From Aquabacterium sp. (lineage in GTDB: Bacteria > Pseudomonadota > Gammaproteobacteria > Burkholderiales > Burkholderiaceae_C): a DNA stretch of 64,000 nucleotides. Shown here one piece after another: positions 29,992 through 39,455 of the stretch (its first letter is position 1; every line of letters starts with the position of its first letter). The translations under genes and the position numbers were made by a program. Under the pieces are notes generated by a model. It made no database searches. It was given only the letters and a program-made list of their open reading frames with translations, and was not told the DNA's origin. The stretch lies in the NCBI RefSeq assembly GCF_030652515.1, contig NZ_JAUSAR010000188.1:1-64000 (forward strand). Direction: 5' to 3'.

Positions 29992-30854
29992 TTGCGCATG
30001 TTTTTCCTGGGCAGGGGGCTCAGAAGCGGGGCATGGGCCAGGGACTTTTCGATGACGTGGCCGAGTTCCGCGAACTGGAGCCGCACATCGATGCCCTGCT
30101 GGGCTATTCAATCCGCCAGCTTTGCCTGGAGGATCCCGACAACCGCTTGAAAGAAACCCAGTACACCCAGCCGGCACTGTACGTGGTCAACGCCCTGCAC
30201 CACTGGAAGGCGCGGGCCGACGGTGCGCAGCCCGCCATGTTGGCCGGCCACAGCCTGGGCGAGTACAACGCCCTGCTGGCAGCGGGGTCCTTCTCCTTCC
30301 TCACGGGCTTGCGCCTGGTCCAGAAGCGCGGTGAGCTGATGTCGCAGGCGCGTGACGGTGGCATGGCGGCTGTGCTGGGCATGGGGGTGGACAAGATCGG
30401 TGGGGTGCTGATGAGCAACCAGCTGTCTGCGATCGACATCGCCAACCACAACACACCGCAGCAGGTGGTCATCTCGGGCAAGACCGTGGACCTGGAGCGT
30501 GCCAGGCCCTTGCTGGAAGCCGCTGGCGCGCAAACGGTGGTGACCTTGCCGGTCAGCGCCGCTTTCCACTCGCGGTACATGGACAAGGCAGCCCGAGCCT
30601 ATGAGGATTTCTTGTGGGGGTACAGCTTCAAGGCACCTGTGACGCCGGTCATCGCGAATGTGACCGGGCTGCCATATGCCTGTGAAGGTGATGCCACTCA
30701 GCAGATCCGCACCATGCTTGTCAAGCAGATCACGCACTCGGTGCATTGGTCCAGCAGCATCCAGTACATGCGTGCGCAGGGGGCCCTCGATTTCATGGAA
30801 ATGGGGCCAGGTAATGTCCTGACCCGCATGCTGGCGCACATCACGAAGACATGA
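29988..30854 (+). CDS. trans-acting malonyl-CoA:ACP acyltransferase (GHSLG type)
   Basis: 288 residues, FabD-like. It starts with VFPGQGAQKRGMG, carries the nucleophile elbow GHSLGEYNA (Ser about 88), the conserved Arg in QKRGELM that binds the malonyl carboxylate, and the catalytic His in AAFHSRYM (about 197). None of the modules in the window has its own AT, so this is the best candidate for loading malonyl units onto all their ACPs. Translationally coupled on both sides: its ATG overlaps the methyltransferase stop and its stop overlaps the thioesterase start. Confidence 0.93.
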   Translation: MIAHVFPGQGAQKRGMGQGLFDDVAEFRELEPHIDALLGYSIRQLCLEDPDNRLKETQYTQPALYVVNALHHWKARADGAQPAMLAGHSLGEYNALLAAGSFSFLTGLRLVQKRGELMSQARDGGMAAVLGMGVDKIGGVLMSNQLSAIDIANHNTPQQVVISGKTVDLERARPLLEAAGAQTVVTLPVSAAFHSRYMDKAARAYEDFLWGYSFKAPVTPVIANVTGLPYACEGDATQQIRTMLVKQITHSVHWSSSIQYMRAQGALDFMEMGPGNVLTRMLAHITKT

Positions 30855-31648
30855 GCATGGTGGCGTTGGTAAAACTCAAGGCGGTGGAGCGCCCACGCGG
30901 GCGCTTGCTGTGCTTCCCCTATGCCGGTGGCAATGCCGTGGCTTTTCACCCATGGCGATCCCACCTTCCGGAGGACGTGGAGTTGTGGGCCGCCCAGTAC
31001 CCGGGGCGCGGCTACCGATTTCGCGAAGCACCGTTCACGCGGCTCGCAGACCTGCTGGCCGAACAACTGCCATTGGTGCGCGGGCTTTGTGCATTGCCGA
31101 CCGTGTTCTTCGGGCACAGCATGGGCGCCACCGTGGCGTTCGAGCTGACCCAATTGCTTTGGGCGCAGTCCGGTGGCCCCATGCCAAAGCATCTGTTCTT
31201 GTCGGCCCGGGCGGCGCCGCACGATCTGCCCACCGCAGGCGGCATCGCCCCATTGCCTGATCTGAGTGATGGCGAGCTCCTGCGTCGGCTGCATGCCTTG
31301 TCCGGAACGCCTGCAGCCGTGTTGAACAGTCCCGAGCTGATGGGCCGGGCATTGCAGAACCTGCGGGCCGACCTGCGCTGCCTGCATGGTTGGTGGCCTG
31401 GCCCCAGGGCGCCGCTGCCTATTCCCATCACCGCCTTCGGCGGTCGGGACGATCCATTCGTCGCTTTCGCGGACCTGGAAGGCTGGCGGGCGCACACCAG
31501 TGTGGCCTTCAAGCAGCATCAGTTTCCGGGGCACCATTTTTTCTTGCGCGAGTGCTATCCAGATCTGCTTGATCGCATGTCCAGGCATTTGGCAACCTTG
31601 GCTTTGCCCGGCGATGGTCTTGATCCGAGGCATCTGGATGTCCACTAA
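30851..31648 (+). CDS. type II thioesterase
   Basis: 265 residues, alpha/beta-hydrolase of the GrsT/RifR family. Signatures are LLCFPYAGGNA near the N-terminus, the Ser elbow GHSMGA (about 93), Asp in GGRDDP (about 200) and the His in GHHFFL (about 227). The usual job is hydrolysing aberrant or stalled acyl groups from carrier proteins. It overlaps the acyltransferase by ATGA and the next gene by 11 bp. As no TE domain is fused to any synthase in the window, a role in final release is conceivable but not supported by family precedent. Confidence 0.92.
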   Translation: MSMVALVKLKAVERPRGRLLCFPYAGGNAVAFHPWRSHLPEDVELWAAQYPGRGYRFREAPFTRLADLLAEQLPLVRGLCALPTVFFGHSMGATVAFELTQLLWAQSGGPMPKHLFLSARAAPHDLPTAGGIAPLPDLSDGELLRRLHALSGTPAAVLNSPELMGRALQNLRADLRCLHGWWPGPRAPLPIPITAFGGRDDPFVAFADLEGWRAHTSVAFKQHQFPGHHFFLRECYPDLLDRMSRHLATLALPGDGLDPRHLDVH

Positions 31649-32390
31649 GCGCATGGCGATGCTGGACCGTCCTGGAAAAGTCGACGTCTGGCTTTTGCCT
31701 TTCAGCGAGATGAACGCCACAGTGCACCAGTGGTGCATGCCATTGCTGGATGCGGCAGAACGGGTGCAAGCTGGCCGATTCCTCCTGGACAAGCCGCGTG
31801 ACCAGTACGTGGTGTCACGGGCCATGGTGCGCCAGGTGCTCGCGGACTACCTGGGCATCCCACCCCTGTCCTTGTCGTTTGCGAGGAACGACCACGGCCG
31901 TCCTCACATTGCCTCGCCCCGCCAGGCCATGGGGCTTCACTTCAGCCTTTCCCACACGGAAGGGCTGATCGCGCTGGCCGTGGCGCTCGTCCCTGCGGTC
32001 GGACTCGATGTCGAAACTGTGAACCGAGAGGCCGACGTGGAGGGCATTGCATGCCACTACTTCTCGGCGTTCGAATGGGATGCCTTGCGCCTACTCGATG
32101 GCTGGGCGCAGAGAGAAGCCTTTCTCGCACTGTGGACGGTCAAAGAGGCCTACATCAAGGCTTGCGGCAAGGGCTTGTCCATCCCGCTCAATGGCTTCGC
32201 CGTGCAACTGCTGCCCCAGTCTGCCAGGCTGTTGCACAACAGCGATGAGATCGAAGCTGCGAAGAACTGGCGATTTTTCAGACAAAGGCCATTGCCAGAC
32301 CATCTTCTGGCCGTGGCCGCCGCATTGGACCACGCAGATACTCTGGATTGCCGGGTGCGTTGGTTCGACATCCAGGGAGTGACTTCATGA
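31638..32390 (+). CDS. 4'-phosphopantetheinyl transferase, Sfp type
   Basis: 250 residues from the ATG at 31638, chosen for the GAGG 7 bp upstream; the frame is open further upstream but those residues do not fit the family. Key motifs are the substrate strand HFSLSHT (about 97), GLDVE (Mg2+-binding Asp/Glu, about 118) and WTVKEAYIKACGKGL (about 164). The enzyme transfers the phosphopantetheine arm from CoA to the ACP and PCP serines, of which at least seven sites are in this window. Its stop overlaps the next start (ATGA). Confidence 0.93.
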   Translation: MSTKRMAMLDRPGKVDVWLLPFSEMNATVHQWCMPLLDAAERVQAGRFLLDKPRDQYVVSRAMVRQVLADYLGIPPLSLSFARNDHGRPHIASPRQAMGLHFSLSHTEGLIALAVALVPAVGLDVETVNREADVEGIACHYFSAFEWDALRLLDGWAQREAFLALWTVKEAYIKACGKGLSIPLNGFAVQLLPQSARLLHNSDEIEAAKNWRFFRQRPLPDHLLAVAAALDHADTLDCRVRWFDIQGVTS

Positions 32391-33343
32391 AGAAAGTTTT
32401 CTTGTTTTCCGGGCAAGGTTCGCAGTATTACCAGATGGGCCGGAGTCTTTACCGCAGTAGTGCGGTTTTCCGGAACCGGATGGACCGCCATGACGAGATC
32501 CTGGCCGACTTGCTCGGCCATTCCGTGCGCGATGTGATCCATGGTGAACGGTCACGTTCTGATCGATTCGATCAAACCATGCTGGCTGGAGCGGCGATCT
32601 GCATGATCGAGCTGTCACTGGCCGAGACGCTGGTCCATCACGAGGTGATGCCGGATATCGTGTTGGGCGCGAGCCTGGGGGTGTTCGCTGCCGCGGTGAT
32701 GGCAGGCTCGCTCAGTGCCGAGCAGGCCTTGCAGCTCACCGTTCGCCAGGGACAGGTTTTCGAACGGTGCTGTGAAGCGGGCACGATGGTGGCGGTGTTG
32801 GGCTCACCGTCGATTTACCACCGCACGCCAACCTTGCGGGATAACAGCGACATTGCCGCCATCAACTTCGATGGCCATTTCGTGCTGGCATTGCCGCAGG
32901 AAGCCTGGCCTGAGGTGGAAAGTGCCTTGAGGCACAGTGGTGAGACCTACCAGCGCATGTCGGTTTCCAGGGCTTTCCATTCCCGTTGGATCGATTCGGC
33001 TGAGGCTGAATTCAAAGCCTGCGTCCGCGGGATGCGGGCGCTGCCGCCGCGCATGCCGCTGGTGTGCTGCGCCCCTGCGGCGGCCCTGTCCAGTGTGGAT
33101 GAAGAGACGCTGTGGCAGACCGTGCGGCAGCCGATCCGGTTCCAGACGGCAGTGGCCGAGCTTGAAAGAAGCGGGCCCTGTTTGTACGTGGATGTGGGGC
33201 CGTCCAGCACCTTGGCCACCTTCCTCAAGTACCAGCTTCCGCCGGGATCGCCGTCGGCGATTCAGCCTTTGATGACCATGTTTGACCAGGACGTCAGTCA
33301 CTTTCAAAAGCTCGTGCCGACGTTCGTGCCTGTTCCTTGCTGA
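32387..33343 (+). CDS. acyltransferase-like protein with GASLG elbow (candidate acyl hydrolase)
   Basis: 318 residues from the ATG at 32387, which overlaps the previous stop. FabD-like fold: VFLFSGQGSQYYQMG at the start, nucleophile elbow LGASLGVFAA (Ser about 95) in place of GHSxG, an Arg-rich LTVRQGQVFE helix and the catalytic His in SRAFHSRW (about 186). Trans-AT clusters often carry a second AT-like protein that acts as acyl hydrolase (PedC-type proofreading) or loads a non-malonyl unit. Loss of the elbow His and the divergence from the GHSLG enzyme four genes upstream favour one of these roles. Last gene of the cluster; the next gene converges on it after 86 bp. Confidence 0.85.
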   Translation: MKKVFLFSGQGSQYYQMGRSLYRSSAVFRNRMDRHDEILADLLGHSVRDVIHGERSRSDRFDQTMLAGAAICMIELSLAETLVHHEVMPDIVLGASLGVFAAAVMAGSLSAEQALQLTVRQGQVFERCCEAGTMVAVLGSPSIYHRTPTLRDNSDIAAINFDGHFVLALPQEAWPEVESALRHSGETYQRMSVSRAFHSRWIDSAEAEFKACVRGMRALPPRMPLVCCAPAAALSSVDEETLWQTVRQPIRFQTAVAELERSGPCLYVDVGPSSTLATFLKYQLPPGSPSAIQPLMTMFDQDVSHFQKLVPTFVPVPC

Positions 33344-33429
33344 CCGCGCCACCAGTTCAGCATGTGCTGGGCCGTCAGTGATCGAAGCGCACACCCTCTG
33401 CCGCACTGGCGGCTGCATGTCGACTGCTT

Positions 33430-36400
33430 TCAGGCCATCACCACCACATCCTGCCCGGCGGTGACGCCACTGCCCTCCTTGCAGCGCACCTGCAGCACGG
33501 TGCCATCCGCGGGCGCCAGCACGGGGAACTCCATCTTCATGGACTCGACCACGGCCAGGGTCTGGCCTTCGGTCACCGCATCGCCTTCGGCTACCAGCAC
33601 TTTCCAGACGCTGCCGGGCACGGGGCTGGCGACGGCGCGGGCGCCGGGTGGCAGCGCTTGGTCGTCGGCTGGTGGGTTGACGTCCAACTCGCTCAGGCTG
33701 CCGTCCTGGCCGCTGGCTGTCCAACGTTCGCGTTCGGCATCAAAAGACGCTTGCTGTTGGGATTTGAAGGCGGCGATGCCGGGCGCTTCATCGGCCAGGA
33801 AGCGCTGGTAGTCGGCCAGGCTGAACTGGCCATGCTCGATCTTGAGCTTGAAGCGGCCGGCGGGGAAGTCGCGGCGCAGTTGCAGCAGTTCTTCTTCGCC
33901 CACCGGGTAGAAGCGGATTTGATCGAAGAAGCGCAGCAGCCAGGGCTTGCCGGCTTCGAAATCCATGGCGCCGCTGCGTTCGTCGCGCCAGCGGTTCCAC
34001 ATCTGGGTGGTGCGGCCCACGAACTGGTAACCGCCGGGGCCTTCCATGCCGTAGACGCACATGTAGGCACCGCCAATGCCCACGGCGTTCTCGGGCGTCC
34101 AGGTGCGCGCGGGGTTGTACTTGGTGGTGACCAGGCGGTGGCGTGGATCCAATGGTGTGGCCACGGGCGCGCCCAGGTAGACATCGCCCAGGCCCATGAC
34201 GAGGTAGCTGGCGTCGAAGACGATGCGTTTCACATCGTCGATGCTGTTCAGGCCGTTGATGCGGCGGATGAACTCGATGTTGCTGGGACACCAGGGCGCG
34301 TCGGCGCGCACCGATTGCATGTATTTTTCGATGGCCAGTTTGGTGGCGCTGTCGTCCCAGGACAAGGGCAACCAGACGGTGCGGGTGGGCACGACGATGT
34401 CGTCAATGCTGCCGAGTTGTTCGTCGGCCTGGCGCAAGGCTGACAGCAGCGTGTCGCGGGTGAGCACACGAGGATCGTAGTGGACCTGCAGGGATCGGAT
34501 GCCGGGCGTCATGTCGATGATGCCGGGCAACTCGCCCGCGTCGCGGCGCGCTTGCAGCCAGGCCATGAGTGCGTGTACACGGAAACGCAGGGTGAGGTCC
34601 AGCACCAGGGGGCCGAACTCGATCAGCAGGTAGCGGTCGCCGGCCTGGCGGATGCACAGGGCGGGTTGTTCGCCCTGCGGGGGGGTCTGGGCGGCGCGTT
34701 GGTGGACGATGGGTGACAGGGTGCTGGCGACCTCATCAGGGGGCACGCCTTGGGGCAGGGCTGGCAACGGGCCGGTGCCAGCCAACCAGGCTTCTTGCGC
34801 CTGGAGCAAAGCTTGGGCTTGCTCGGCGCTCAAGGCCTTGAAGCGGATGGTGTCGCCGGGCTTGAGCTGGCCCAGCTTCCAGCGCTCGGCGGCCACGACC
34901 ACGGCCGGACAGACGAAGCCGCCCAGGCTGGGGCCATCGGGGCCGAGGATGACGGGCATGTCGCCCGTGAAGTCGATGGCGCCAATGGCGTAGGCGTTGT
35001 CGTGGATGTTGGACGGGTGCAGGCCGGCTTCACCGCCATCGGTGCGCGCCCAGTGCGGTTTGGGGCCGATGAGGCGAACGCCGGTGCGGCTGGAGTTGTA
35101 GTGCACCTGCCAGTCGGTGGCGAAGAAGGTGGTGATGTCGTCGGGCGTGAAGAAGTCGGGGGCGCCATGCGGGCCGTAGAGCACGCCGATGTCCCATTGC
35201 TGGGTGCGCGCGGGCGCTTTGCCTTGCAGGGCTTGGGGCGTGATGGTGTCGGCGTCAACGGGCCACACATGCAGCAGGTCGCCAGTGCGCAAGGTGCGGC
35301 CAGCGTGGCCGCCAAACTGCCCGAGGGTGAAGGTGCTGCGGCTGCCCAGGTACAAGGGCACATCCAGGCCACCTTGCACGGCCAGGTAGCTGCGCGTGCC
35401 GGGCAGGCCTTGGGGCACGGCGCCGAGTTTGAGCGTCTGGCCAGCTTTGACGCTCACGGCCTGGTTGATTGGAAGGGCGATGCCATCAAGCGTGGCGGCC
35501 ATGGGGGCGCCGCTGAGCGCGATCACCAGGGCATCGTGGAAGCGCAAGGTGGGGCCGGACAGCGTGCATTCCAGACCGGCCGCATCAGGCTGGTTGCCGA
35601 CCAGCTGGTTGGCCAGGCGCAGGTGCAGGTCGTCCATCGGGCCGGAAGGGGGCACGCCCACGTCCCAATGGCCTTGGCGGCCGGGCCAGTCTTGCACGGT
35701 GGTTTGAACGCCGGGTTCCAGCACTTCAAAAGCGTGCGGGTGCCAGGCCAGTTGCGACAAGGTCTTGGTGATGACTTGGCCTTGGGCAAAGACCTGGGAT
35801 GTCGTGACGGCGCGCAGGTAGCGCAGGTTGGTTTCGATCCCGGCCAGACGGGTGTCCATCAGGGCTTGCTGCAACTTGGCCACGGCCTCCTCGCGCGTGT
35901 CTGCGGTGACGATCAGCTTGCCGATCATTGGGTCGTAATGCGGGGGCACGTCGGTGCCGGTGTCGACCCAGGTGTCCACCCGCACATCGGTGGGGAAGAC
36001 CACCTCGGTCAGCACGCCTGCGCTGGGCTGGAAGTTGCGTGAAGGGTCTTCAGCGTAAAGGCGAACCTGGATCGAGGCGCCTTTGGGTTCGGGCGCCTGC
36101 AAGTTGAGTTGATCGCCGCGCGCCAGGCCCACCATCCATTCGACCAGGTCGACGCCGGTGACTTGCTCGGTCACGCCGTGCTCCACCTGCAAGCGCGTGT
36201 TGACTTCGAGGAAGTAGAAGGCGCCGGTGTCGGCATCGAGCACGTATTCCACCGTGCCGGCGGAGCGGTAGTTCACAGCCTGGCCCAGGCGCACGGCGGC
36301 TTTCAACAGCGCATCGCGCGTCTCGGGTTTCAAGTGGGGCGCGGGCGTCTCTTCAATGACCTTCTGGTTGCGGCGCTGGGCCGAGCAATCGCGCTCACCC

Positions 36401-37068
36401 AAGGCGACGACGTGGCCGCGTCCATCGCCGAACAACTGTACTTCGATGTGGCGCGCGTGTTCGACGAACTTCTCCAGGAACAAGCCCGCGTCCTTGAAGT
36501 TAGACCGCGCCAATCGTTCGACGGCGCCATAGGCCGCACCCAATTCGGCTTCGTTGCGCACCAGGCGCATGCCGATGCCACCGCCGCCAGCCGTGCTCTT
36601 CAGCATCACGGGATAGCCGATGCGGTCGGCTTGCGCCCGTGCATCGGCCGCGTCGGCCAGCAGATCACTGCCGGGCAGCAAGGGCACATCGTGTTGCTGC
36701 GCCAACTCGCGCGCGGTGTGCTTCAAACCAAAGGCGCGCATCTGCCCACCGGTGGGGCCGATGAAGGCGATGCCCGCTTGCTCGCAGGCGTCGGCGAAGC
36801 CGGGGTTCTCTGACAGGAAGCCATAGCCTGGGTGGATGGCACCGGCGCCGGTAGACCGGGCAGCGGCGAGGATGCGGTCCACATCCAGGTAGCTCTGCGC
36901 GGCAGACGCGGGGCCGATGCACACGCTGGCATCGGCCATGGCCACGTGGCGCGCGTCGGCGTCGGCCTCGGAGTAAACGGCGACCGAGCGCAAGCCCATC
37001 TTGCGCAGGGTGCGGATGATGCGGCAGGCGATGGCGCCGCGGTTGGCGATCAGGACGGTGTCGAACAT
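33430..37068 (-). CDS. biotin-dependent urea/guanidine carboxylase
   Basis: 1,212 residues, full length for the urea carboxylase family. The N-terminal biotin carboxylase/ATP-grasp part starts [15 protein letters not shown] and contains [10 protein letters not shown] and the [12 protein letters not shown] block. The middle is the paired KipA/KipI-like carboxyltransferase region, including [16 protein letters not shown] and [10 protein letters not shown]. The C-terminal biotinyl domain has ESMKME with biotinyl Lys about 1178. The family carboxylates urea or guanidine with ATP and bicarbonate. The riboswitch and DUF1989 genes upstream argue for guanidine, giving carboxyguanidine. Last gene of the operon; the partner allophanate hydrolase is absent. 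Confidence 0.93.
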   Translation of the reverse strand: MFDTVLIANRGAIACRIIRTLRKMGLRSVAVYSEADADARHVAMADASVCIGPASAAQSYLDVDRILAAARSTGAGAIHPGYGFLSENPGFADACEQAGIAFIGPTGGQMRAFGLKHTARELAQQHDVPLLPGSDLLADAADARAQADRIGYPVMLKSTAGGGGIGMRLVRNEAELGAAYGAVERLARSNFKDAGLFLEKFVEHARHIEVQLFGDGRGHVVALGERDCSAQRRNQKVIEETPAPHLKPETRDALLKAAVRLGQAVNYRSAGTVEYVLDADTGAFYFLEVNTRLQVEHGVTEQVTGVDLVEWMVGLARGDQLNLQAPEPKGASIQVRLYAEDPSRNFQPSAGVLTEVVFPTDVRVDTWVDTGTDVPPHYDPMIGKLIVTADTREEAVAKLQQALMDTRLAGIETNLRYLRAVTTSQVFAQGQVITKTLSQLAWHPHAFEVLEPGVQTTVQDWPGRQGHWDVGVPPSGPMDDLHLRLANQLVGNQPDAAGLECTLSGPTLRFHDALVIALSGAPMAATLDGIALPINQAVSVKAGQTLKLGAVPQGLPGTRSYLAVQGGLDVPLYLGSRSTFTLGQFGGHAGRTLRTGDLLHVWPVDADTITPQALQGKAPARTQQWDIGVLYGPHGAPDFFTPDDITTFFATDWQVHYNSSRTGVRLIGPKPHWARTDGGEAGLHPSNIHDNAYAIGAIDFTGDMPVILGPDGPSLGGFVCPAVVVAAERWKLGQLKPGDTIRFKALSAEQAQALLQAQEAWLAGTGPLPALPQGVPPDEVASTLSPIVHQRAAQTPPQGEQPALCIRQAGDRYLLIEFGPLVLDLTLRFRVHALMAWLQARRDAGELPGIIDMTPGIRSLQVHYDPRVLTRDTLLSALRQADEQLGSIDDIVVPTRTVWLPLSWDDSATKLAIEKYMQSVRADAPWCPSNIEFIRRINGLNSIDDVKRIVFDASYLVMGLGDVYLGAPVATPLDPRHRLVTTKYNPARTWTPENAVGIGGAYMCVYGMEGPGGYQFVGRTTQMWNRWRDERSGAMDFEAGKPWLLRFFDQIRFYPVGEEELLQLRRDFPAGRFKLKIEHGQFSLADYQRFLADEAPGIAAFKSQQQASFDAERERWTASGQDGSLSELDVNPPADDQALPPGARAVASPVPGSVWKVLVAEGDAVTEGQTLAVVESMKMEFPVLAPADGTVLQVRCKEGSGVTAGQDVVVMA

Positions 37069-37075
37069 GATGAGG

Positions 37076-37723
37076 TCAGTCCCAGATCAAAAATTGCGCA
37101 GGTGTGGGGTTGTAGGCATTGCAGGGGTTGTTGAGCTGCGGGCAGTTGGACACCAGCATCAGGATGTCCATCTCGGCGCGCAGCTCCACGTACTTGCCGG
37201 GGCCCGAGACGCCGTCTTCGAACTTCAGGCCACCATCGGGCGTGACTGGCACGTTCATGAAGAAGTTGACGTTGGGCACCAGGTCGCGTTTGCCCAGGCC
37301 GATGTCGGCGTGCTGCAAGGCGATCAGGTAGTTGTCGCGGCAGCTGTGCATGAACTTCTTCTGCAAGGCGTAGCGCACGGTGTTGCTCTCGGCGGCGCAG
37401 GCGCCGCCCAGGGTGTCGTGGCGGCCGCAGGTGTCGGCCACGATGGTGAGCATGGGCCGCGCTTCGCTGCTCATCAGCACGGTGCCGGTGGTCAGGTAGA
37501 TGCCGCCCTGCGACAGCATGGTGTCGGTGGCGCTGTAGTGCTCGGCCGGGTCTTGCGCGTTGTAGAAGATCACGTCGACGGCCTGGTTGCCTTCGAGGTC
37601 GACGATGCGCAGGGTCTGGCCTTGCTTGATCTGCAGCAGGTAGGGCTCGCCCGAGGGCAGCTTGTGGTTCAGCACGGCGCGCTCGGCTTGCAAGGCGCTT
37701 TCCTGGAGGCGGATGGCGGTCAT
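37076..37723 (-). CDS. DUF1989 protein, carboxyguanidine deiminase subunit (urea carboxylase-associated)
   Basis: 215 residues, DUF1989 family. Recognisable segments are [55 protein letters not shown] and the [10 protein letters not shown] motif near the C-terminus. The paired DUF1989 proteins long called urea carboxylase-associated proteins were shown to form carboxyguanidine deiminase (CgdAB), turning carboxyguanidine into allophanate. It lies a few bases upstream of the carboxylase start and 13 bp after its paralogue. I do not assign which of the two is CgdA or CgdB. Confidence 0.85.
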   Translation of the reverse strand: MTAIRLQESALQAERAVLNHKLPSGEPYLLQIKQGQTLRIVDLEGNQAVDVIFYNAQDPAEHYSATDTMLSQGGIYLTTGTVLMSSEARPMLTIVADTCGRHDTLGGACAAESNTVRYALQKKFMHSCRDNYLIALQHADIGLGKRDLVPNVNFFMNVPVTPDGGLKFEDGVSGPGKYVELRAEMDILMLVSNCPQLNNPCNAYNPTPAQFLIWD

Positions 37724-37736
37724 GGTGTGGTCGTCC

Positions 37737-38540
37737 TCAGAGGTACAGCATGTCGGCGTTGTGGATGGCGCGGGCGCACTCGGGGCGGTAGGCGCGGCAG
37801 AAGTCGTCTTTCAAGGCGGGGCCGCTGCGCCAGGCGGCCAAGCCGATCTTCTTGGGCGCGTAGGCCTTTGATGGATCAAGCGGGTGCGGCGCGGTCGAGA
37901 AGGCGATCAAGGTGTCCATGTCAAAGCGCAGTTGCACGGCGCCGCCAGCCTTGGCGTGGCCTGGTGCAAACTGGAACAAGCCCTCTTCATCGACGCTGAC
38001 CCTGCTGAAGAAGTTGACCGGCGCGATCAGGTCGCGGCGGCTCAGGCCGTGCTTGCCGATCTCGATCAACAGGCCATCTTTGCCGCTGCGGTACATGGCG
38101 TTGCGGTGCGTGTCGAAGCTGCGCTCGCCATACTGCTTTTTCAATCGCTCGGCATCCAGCAGGCCGCCCATGGGGTCGTGCCAGCCGACCGTGTCCAGCG
38201 TGATGCTGGCCAGTGATCGGCCCATGTCGCTCATCAGCACGTGGCCGCGCGCGTAGTGCGCCGTGTGCTGGGCCTTGAGCGAATCGGGCATGTTGTAGCG
38301 CTCCAATTTCTCGCGCGCTGAATACAGCACCATGCTGAGGTTGGCGCCGTCTTCCAGTGCCACCATGCGCAGGCTGCTGCCGCGCGGCATCACATACGAC
38401 CAATGGCCGCCGCCGGGCACGATCTCGGACCACATCACTTTGGACTCGTCCAGATCGGGTGCGAAGCGCCTCCACAGCGCGGGCACGTCCACGGGGTCGG
38501 CCACGCTGGGGTTGGGCGGGATCTCGGTGAAGCTTTCCAT
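37737..38540 (-). CDS. DUF1989 protein, second carboxyguanidine deiminase subunit (urea carboxylase-associated)
   Basis: 267 residues from the start at 38540, chosen for AAGAAGGAG 8 bp upstream. An in-frame ATG at 38576 overlaps the ABC ATPase stop (TGATG) and is the alternative. DUF1989 features are VPGGGHWSYVMPRGSSLRMV, TVGWHDPMGGLLDAE, HRNAMYRSGKDGLLIE, APVNFFSRV and the C-terminal FSTAPHPLDPSK. Together with the adjacent 215-residue paralogue it should form the heteromeric deiminase acting on carboxyguanidine. Tight spacing places it in the riboswitch-controlled operon. Confidence 0.85.
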   Translation of the reverse strand: MESFTEIPPNPSVADPVDVPALWRRFAPDLDESKVMWSEIVPGGGHWSYVMPRGSSLRMVALEDGANLSMVLYSAREKLERYNMPDSLKAQHTAHYARGHVLMSDMGRSLASITLDTVGWHDPMGGLLDAERLKKQYGERSFDTHRNAMYRSGKDGLLIEIGKHGLSRRDLIAPVNFFSRVSVDEEGLFQFAPGHAKAGGAVQLRFDMDTLIAFSTAPHPLDPSKAYAPKKIGLAAWRSGPALKDDFCRAYRPECARAIHNADMLYL

Positions 38541-38575
38541 GCTCAAGGCTCCTTCTTCTTGAATTAATGCGCTCA

Positions 38576-39451
38576 TCAATGGGATGACGCGCCCGAGGCG
38601 ACGTCCTGGGCCGACTTGCACAACTGGTCCAGCAACTCGAAGTCGGTCTTCATGCCCGAGGTCTCGCGGATGCGGTCGAGCAGCAATCGCTTGAGCTGCA
38701 GGAACTCGGGCGACAGCTTCATTTCCTGATCACGGATCAAAGGCAGCGGCACCGCGTGGATCGAATCGATGCGGCCTGGGCGGGGCGCCATCAGCACCAC
38801 GCGGTGGCCCAGGTACATGGCCTCTTCCACGTCGTGCGTGACGAAGACGATGGTGGTGCGCTCCAGCTTGTGCACATGCATGATCAGGTCGTGCATGACC
38901 TCGCGCGTCTGCGCATCCAGCGCTCCGAAGGGCTCGTCCATCAGGATGATCGGCGGCTTGCTCATCAGCGCCCGCGCAATGGCCACGCGCTGCTGCATGC
39001 CGCCCGACAACTCGCTGGGGTAGGACTTGGCCACGTGCGTCAGTCCCATCAAACGCAGCAAGGCGTCGGCACGCCCGGCCGCGTTCTCCACGTCGTTGCT
39101 GGTGCGGCCATCCGTGTGGGTCTTGAGCTGGCGGCAGAACTTGATGTTGTCCTGCACCGTGAGCCAGGGGTAGAGGCTGTAGTGCTGAAAGACCATGGCG
39201 CGGTCTGGTCCTGGCCCGTGGATGGGCTGGCCGTTCACGCGCACGGCACCTTGGCTGTGCGTTTCCAGCCCGGCAATGGTGCGCAGCAGGGTGGACTTGC
39301 CGCAACCTGAGGCGCCCACCAGGGTCACGAACTCGTTGGGCGCGATGTGCAGGTTGATATCCTGCAGCGCGGGATTCAAAGCACCGGGGTAGGTCTTGTA
39401 CAAGCCCTGGCATTCAATGCCCACGGACAGGGGAGGCGGGAAGGTGCTCAT
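38576..39451 (-). CDS. ABC transporter ATP-binding protein (SsuB/TauB-like)
   Basis: 291 residues with Walker A GASGCGKST (about 44), Q-loop MVFQHYSLYPW, signature LSGGMQQRVAIARAL and Walker B ILMDEPFGALD. It belongs to the nitrate/sulfonate/taurine importer group, which commonly accompanies urea/guanidine carboxylase. It energises the permease encoded 4 bp upstream. From context the cargo is guanidine or a related small cationic amide. No intact binding-protein gene is present in the operon. Confidence 0.93.
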   Translation of the reverse strand: MSTFPPPLSVGIECQGLYKTYPGALNPALQDINLHIAPNEFVTLVGASGCGKSTLLRTIAGLETHSQGAVRVNGQPIHGPGPDRAMVFQHYSLYPWLTVQDNIKFCRQLKTHTDGRTSNDVENAAGRADALLRLMGLTHVAKSYPSELSGGMQQRVAIARALMSKPPIILMDEPFGALDAQTREVMHDLIMHVHKLERTTIVFVTHDVEEAMYLGHRVVLMAPRPGRIDSIHAVPLPLIRDQEMKLSPEFLQLKRLLLDRIRETSGMKTDFELLDQLCKSAQDVASGASSH

Positions 39452-39455
39452 GGTC

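Noticed and set aside
31386..31637. N-terminal extension of the phosphopantetheinyl transferase
   Set aside because: The extra 84 codons overlap the thioesterase and do not resemble the Sfp family; the ribosome site favours 31638.
34750..36042. Plus-strand open frame of 430 codons within the carboxylase
   Set aside because: Gly/Ala/His/Gln-rich shadow of the biotin carboxylase; every carboxylase motif is on the minus strand.
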